Below, one piece after another: positions 59,081 to 64,000 of a stretch of 64,000 bases of DNA (the stretch's first letter is position 1; every line of letters starts with the position of its first letter). The translations under genes and the position numbers were made by a program. Source of the DNA: Ignelater luminosus (Eukaryota; Arthropoda; Insecta; Coleoptera; Elateridae). The notes beneath the pieces were generated by a model. The model worked only from the letters and a program-made list of their open reading frames with translations, was not told the DNA's origin and ran no database searches. The stretch lies in NCBI GenBank assembly GCA_011009095.1, contig VTPC01090572.1, positions 570,174 to 634,173 on the forward strand. The letters run 5' to 3'.

Positions 59081-60046
59081 ACAGAAATCAAGTTATCTTA
59101 AATGAGACAAAACGTGCATAAACTTATTCCGTATGAATTACCCTAACCATCTACCAAACATTTATATCTAAGCACCGCAGCGTACAGTTGATTTGTCTCC
59201 TAATAACCAGCTTGTTGTCGGCTTGCTGTCAATTTGTTCATAGCTAACGTGTCAGTCTCTAGTGAATTCTTATTATAAGCATTTATGTCATATTTTGTAG
59301 TTTTGTTGTTTGAAACAGATACGTAAGTACTTTTTAACTTATATAATTTTTTTCACGTTCGTTAAAAAAAGTGCAACATTTTTCATTAATTTTCGTTTAT
59401 AAAGGATGCGATAAAAGCGTGAAAAAAAAGTGCCATAACGGTTCATTTTTTCACGCATTTGAGTGAAAAAAAGTATCGTAACGTGTCATTTTTTTAACGC
59501 AAAATATTTAAACACGTCGAGGAAGCTGTTATTGAAGTAGGTAGTTCTTGATTTTTATTACGAACGTGAAAAAAGTTTTGTATGCAATTCGTGAGTCAAG
59601 TTACTTTTTTCACTCGGCGGATTTGCGCACTCGCCTACGGCTCGTGCGGCAAACTGTCCTTCTCGTGAAAAAAAGATACACTTTACTCACTTGTTGCATA
59701 AATAACTATTTTAGGCGTACATGAGGTATTCATGTTTTAATTGACTATCAATATGCTTAAAAATACGCAATTATTTATATTTTCTTTGCAGCTGTAAAAA
59801 AAAAGTAGGGCAGAGTAGAAGCTTAAAGTTACTTTTTTTTATATTCCCTAAAGTGTGATTTATTCACGATACAAATACCATCTGCACTGAAGTGATTATT
59901 TATTAATTTTACTGAATAACATGAGGTAATAGGCACATACGTCGAAAAGAACTTTTTATAACTATAAAGAGAAAAGATAATTAAAAGCAATTGATATGTA
60001 ATTGTTACATATTCATTTATCTTTTTAGATAGTAGTTTAATATTCA

Positions 60047-61742
60047 ATGGCTTCAATTACGAATGGCTCTTTGTTTGAGTTGTGGCGTTCCAGAAGTGAT
60101 GAAATTCATTCGGAGGCTGGTTCAAACGCTACAATTAATTTGTTGCACCAGTTTATCTGTGGTAAGATAGACTACGTATTGGATGATATGGAATTGGAAA
60201 AAACACTTGCTAACAGAATTAAGGGATTTTGTAGCACACTCGATAAAAAGTGGAAAGCTGCATCACGCTCTAGATCAAAATTTATTGATATAAATCGTAG
60301 CTGGATGGAACGCAATTTTAATGTGCCAGTGCGCATTTCAACCGCTACAGAAAGAACTCAAGAACCAGAACCGAGTACATCTGGTGTTGGTCGGCCCACG
60401 AAAGAGTTCGCATCCTCCTGCGAGCGTACGATGCGGCGAAAAGTTCAGTTGTTAAAAGAAAATGCATCACCTGAAGAAATCATTTATGCCGCCAAAACAG
60501 TCCTACGAGATGAAGGAAAACGAGCAGCAGCGGATTTAGTGACACAGGCTACAGAATATTCACCCAAACGTGCAGTACGGATTCGTAAGTTGTATCGAGA
60601 GTCGTCAAAAGCCCAAAGAATTATTTCCTACATAGAAGAAGAAAGTCTGGCACTAGTGATGGATTGTCGAATGTTCTACTACAAAATCTGTTGAACCACA
60701 CAGTTATGCGGTTAATCCAATCTATTGAACTACCGGATGACGGAAACCCTAGTTTTTCCAAAATCGACCTAATTTGCAAGTATGGATGCGATGGCAGTTC
60801 GGGTCATAGTGAATATATGCAATTACCCAAAACAGAAGAACATAAACACGATGATGGTTCTGACACCAAAATTGTCACCGATTCAAATCTATTTCTTTTT
60901 TCTTTGGTTCCTCTACGTCTTGTCGCCATTACTGATGAATCTACAAATAACATAATAACTTTATGGGAAAATCCTAGACCATCTTCTACTCGTTTTTGTC
61001 GCTCTATAAAATTCATGTATATGAAGGAAACCACCGAATCAATCCGAAAAGAAATGGGAAAAGTGAGAGATGATGTAGCCAAATTGAATCCCTACGAATC
61101 CCATATAAATGCTAAGCTCGTGCCGATTAACTTTGTTCTTCAACTAACAATGATTGATGGGAAAGTTATTAATGCCCTAACAGGTTCCTCTAGCCAATCG
61201 AAATTAAAAGATTCGGTATTATTTTGATTGTCCTTTCCAGTGGCCATGAAATAAATCATGACAAATTTAATGAGTTCACCAAGGCCACTGCAGAATTATT
61301 TGTGGAAAAATATGGGTGGTATCGAATGCCAGTAAGCGTTCATAAAATTCTTGTGCATGGATCACAGGTAATCAAGTCTCTACTTCTACCAATTGGCATG
61401 CTCTCTGAAGAGGCTCAGGAAGACAGCAATAAAAATTATAAAAGATTCCGGGAGCATCATACTCGAAAAAATTCTAGGACGAATACTACGAGGGATCTGA
61501 TGCACATGCTCTTAGTGTCATCCGATCCTGTAATTTCCACTTGTAGAGGTGTACCGAAGACGAAAGAAAAAAAATTGCCCCAAGATGTTTTATTGTTATT
61601 AAATATTAAGAAATCCGACAATTCAGAAAATACTGCTATGTCAACTGTGGGCTGTGCAAATAAAGACGACCAAGACAAAGCAGTTGAACTTGATGATGAT
61701 GACAACGAAGCCAGTGAAGATGACAGCATTTTTCTTGAATAA
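60047..61742 (+). pseudogene. Transib transposase (RAG1-related), broken
   Basis: RAG1-type DDE recombinase in three frame-shifted pieces. Piece 1 (60047-60660): N-terminal region with VGRPTKEFASSCERTMRRK, starting at ATG 60047. Piece 2 (60664-61227): LPDDGNPSFSKIDLICKYGC then DGSSGHSEY, first catalytic Asp at 60790; PLRL, NPRPSSTRFCRSIKF; TMIDGKVINAL, second Asp at 61156. Piece 3 (about 61203-61742): SSGHEINHDKF, YGWYRMPVSVHKILVHGSQV, LPIGMLSEEAQED-NK (catalytic Glu region), LLVSSDPVIST, then an acidic tail and a stop. About 60-70 residues are missing between pieces 1 and 2. The zinc-binding insert that normally follows INALT (Cys pairs) is deleted between 2 and 3. It is dead, but the core is well preserved. 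Confidence 0.9.
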
Positions 61743-61930
61743 TTATAATATTTTGATGTGTTTGTCAATACAATATATCGGCAGTAGTCAGTTACAATTT
61801 ACTTGCTAATAAATTATCCGATTTCTGTTTTTGTGATTTTTGCCTAAAACACATATAAAACTTTCTAAAAATTTTTTCAATATTTTTTTCATGTTTCTTA
61901 TCACATTTTGAGTCGCTTTGCTAAAAAAAA

Positions 61931-61969
61931 TAATTTTGTGCAGCTAGAATTGCGATTCAGCCTACAGTT
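61931..61969. repeat. Transib right terminal inverted repeat, heptamer degraded
   Basis: Inverted copy of the left end with the same 23-base spacer. The outer heptamer has lost its first and last bases (AACTGTA instead of CACTGTG), which should impair cleavage (inference from RAG/Transib biology). Confidence 0.8.
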
Positions 61970-62005
61970 CGATGCATAGAATAGCTACAGTCGGGGTTCA
62001 GAGTT

Positions 62006-62640
62006 AAGACCGTTTTATATCTATCTAAATTTGGAAATAATTTAGAACATAATTTGGTACTAAATTTTTCACTAAATTCCGAATAGTGTCATACAGCAAA
62101 ATCTATAACTGAATTTCAAACTTGAATTAGTCAAAAATTTATTTAGTAGCACGTTTTACATTGTTGTAAATTTTGTACAAAATTTAGTATAAAACAGACA
62201 TGCGCAAAGCAAGTAATCAATCAAAAGTATTCTGCTCGAGTCCCACAATAACGACGCCATGACCTTACCAGCTGAGGAAACCGACTTCTTCAGAGCTGAA
62301 CAACCAGCCGCTGTTCACTGTCTCGACTACTGTTTTATCTCCGGTATATGGTGATGGAGGCTTAAGTTTGGTTTAGACGCTCATGATTTTTTTTTGGGGG
62401 GGGGGGTCTATAGTTTTCCTGAAAGCCCACGTTGAGAGGAGTAAAAAGAGACCACTACTCCATTCTGGACGGTCAAGAAATAAAATAGTTATTAATTTTC
62501 ATTCCGAGAACTTTTCAAATTATCCTCGTATAGGACTGCCTTTTTTTATGTAAATTTTGCTGTATGACACTATTCGGAATTTAGTACTAAATTATGTTCT
62601 AAATTTATTTCTAAATTTAGATATATGTAAAACGGCCTTT
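62006..62640. mobile_element. foldback MITE with ~95-bp arms
   Basis: The left arm (62006-62103) starts AAGACCGTTTTATATCTATC. The right arm (62560-62640) is its inverted copy (AAGGCCGTTTTACATATATC). Both end inward with CGAATAGTGTCATACAGCAA. The left arm has a short internal duplication (TTTTTCACTA). It begins 37 bases after the Transib end. Confidence 0.75.
62400..62530 (-). repeat. mariner terminal fragment inside the MITE
   Basis: The minus strand from 62530 reads TACGAGGATAATTTGAAAAG, then TTCTCGG, similar to the mariner end at 14969, and is followed on the plus strand by TA. The inner edge runs into T9G11 at 62387-62406. No transposase remains. Confidence 0.5.
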
Positions 62641-63163
62641 TAGTTACTTTTTTTTACTAAAAGTTACTTTTTCTCTGGTTTGTAACTTTTTGTTACTTTT
62701 TTCATATTCCAGTTACTTTTATTACTTTTTCAATGAAAAAGGTTTTTTTTTGAACTATTTTCAAACATAAAACGAAAAATTCTTAAAGTTGAAATGAAAA
62801 ACATATTTCTCTTTAATACTGCTGCAACAGTTTGAATTTCTTCCTTTTTTTGGTTACAAGAACTGTGAAACGTAACGTATAGATGATGTTCTTGTTAAAT
62901 TCAAAAATCTGAAATAGACCTTTTACCTGTGACGGTCCTTGCCTAGCATTGTGACGTCACAAGAACTTTGTTAGGCATTATTAATGACGGGAAACGAAAT
63001 TCCCATAAGCTTCAATGTAAAATAGGACGGGCATCAATTTGAAATTATAAGAAAAACAAAACCCTCTTGTACATATTCTTTTGATTACAAGTGTGAATAA
63101 AGTCCTGTTTATCTAAATATTTGTACTATTTGTATAAATTGAACCGACAAATAAGATAAATCT
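62641..63163. other. no recognisable gene
   Basis: TTACTTTT-rich stretch followed by AT-rich sequence. No coding signal. Confidence 0.4.
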
Positions 63164-64000
63164 ACACTGCTTAAAAAATTAGAGGAACGCTTCTTAAAGA
63201 TAACGTAATTACTTTAATGGAAACAATTTAGGGTTTCCAGATAAACAACATTAAGAACTAGCATATTTTAATTAATTAAACACAAATACATTCAAATTGA
63301 ATTTATAACAGGAAGAGAAATTAACAATTATCGAAAAATTTGCAAAAAGTGAAATGAAATTAAGTAGAGTGGTTTCCAAATCTCGTGGCACGCGAGATGG
63401 GCAAAAGGCGGAGCTTACTGCAGAACAAAGAGAGATAGAAAATTGTAAAAATCATGCATGTAGGGCCGCCCGGCTAAAATTTGTCTTCTTCGCATCGAAG
63501 GTCGCGTGCCACGAGATTTGGAAACCACTCTAAATTGTAGATGCGAGTAGAGGTCTGGGGTGCCTTTCGGTCATTCTTAATAGCGTGTGTGACCTCCATG
63601 GGCGTTGATAACTTGTTAGCATCTGCGAGAGGAATATTTTTCCATACTTGATTTATGGCATCACTGGGTTGTTGCAATGTGAGCGGTGCATTGGGTCGTT
63701 CTCGAACACGTCTATCGAGCATATCCCATAGTGGGTCAATACGATTTAAATCTGGATTTAAGGCCGGCCAATACATGGTTTGAATTTCAAGCTCCTGCAA
63801 ATAGGTATTCAATGCTGACAGCAGCGGTGTGCGGTCTTGTGTTATCTTGCATGAATGTAAAATTCGGTCCAATTCCATATGTAGCAACAGACTACAACCT
63901 TTTCTAAAATAAAATTGACATAACGTTGAGCATCTAACCTTCCTGAAACAACCACATGGTCACTTTTGTGGTCTAAGCTAATCTCACCCCAAACCATTAA
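63164..64000 (-). pseudogene. Tc1-like element, 3' part; continues past the window
   Basis: From the right edge the minus strand reads LMVWGEISLDHKSDHVVV then SGRLDAQRYVNFIL, then with frame changes MQDNTRPHTAAVS (second catalytic Asp) and NTYLQELEIQTMYWPALNPD. LNRIDPLWDMLDRRVRERPN follows, where the third catalytic residue, normally Glu, is Asp. The tail LTLQQPSDAINQVWKNIP runs toward 63540. The 3' terminal repeat is at 63164 (TACACTGCTTAAAAAATTAG). A 171-bp MITE sits between coding end and terminal repeat. The first catalytic Asp lies outside the window. Frame breaks make it inactive. Confidence 0.8.
63363..63533. mobile_element. 171-bp MITE with ~32-bp inverted ends
   Basis: The left end TAGAGTGGTTTCCAAATCTC is followed by GTGGCACGCGA. 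The right end is its reverse complement. The ends begin and finish in TA, as for a Tc1/mariner-type insertion. It interrupts the 3' region of the Tc1 element, and the apparent last residues of that reading frame come from this MITE. Confidence 0.75.

Larger units (their letters stand above)
59042..61969 (+). mobile_element. Transib element, 2928 bp, with RSS-like ends
   Basis: Left end: heptamer CACTGTG (59042-59048), 23-base spacer, nonamer ACAAAATAC (59072-59080). Right end, inverted: heptamer AACTGTA (61963-61969), 23-base spacer, nonamer ACAAAATTA (61931-61939). The 39-base ends agree at 32 positions. Flanks are CGACG (59037-59041) and CGATG (61970-61974), a 5-base duplication with one mismatch that fits the CGNCG target known for Transib. 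It encloses a Transib transposase relic. The ~1-kb leader before the gene is unusually long and holds repeat-like sequence (59340-59720). Confidence 0.9.

Overview
This window looks like intergenic or intronic DNA from an arthropod, most likely an insect. It is AT-rich (roughly two thirds by eye) and has no operon structure. It is packed with decayed eukaryotic transposons: Tc1/mariner, Transib, hAT-like, RTE-like and Jockey-like LINEs, long foldback elements and a tRNA-derived SINE. I found no intact host protein-coding gene. One TATA-type promoter with a possible signal-peptide first exon (about 22.97-23.15 kb) is the only candidate host gene start. A 100-base run of N at 37122-37221 is an assembly gap.

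Layout. 0-5.5 kb: a 500-bp foldback Tc1/mariner derivative, an RTE-like LINE relic (minus strand) and a dispersed repeat. 8-15 kb: a foldback with ~330-bp arms, a 3.9-kb hAT-like element with an 8-bp target duplication and GGCCCG-rich filler, and a mariner relic (minus). 18.2-21.4 kb: a Tc1/mariner transposase split by a small hAT-like insert, then a foldback element carrying a SINE whose tRNA-like head lies in a perfect 68-bp-arm hairpin. 21.4-26.5 kb: mostly unrecognised sequence with three helix-phased palindromes. 26.5-32.1 kb: relics of two repeated gene families that I recognise but that have no known function. One has FEN1/PIN-like acidic motifs and a C-terminal cysteine cluster. A Transib fragment and another foldback element lie between the two families.

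34.7-45.7 kb: Jockey-type fragments, a second GGCCCG-rich repeat, a Tc1 relic across the assembly gap, a 1.95-kb element with 35-bp inverted ends, and two different mariners head to tail. 46-56 kb: several foldback elements and a minus-strand LINE broken into pieces by later insertions. 59-62 kb: an almost whole Transib element (59042-61969). Its ends are built like V(D)J recombination signals: heptamer, 23-base spacer, A-rich nonamer. Its target duplication is CGACG/CGATG. The transposase is broken by frame changes and deletions. 62-64 kb: a foldback MITE and the 3' part of a Tc1 element holding a 171-bp MITE.

As a whole the window reads as a nested graveyard. The insertion order can be worked out at several places, and the most informative items are the Transib ends, the FEN1-like/CXC gene relic with its 122-bp repeats, and the hairpin SINE.
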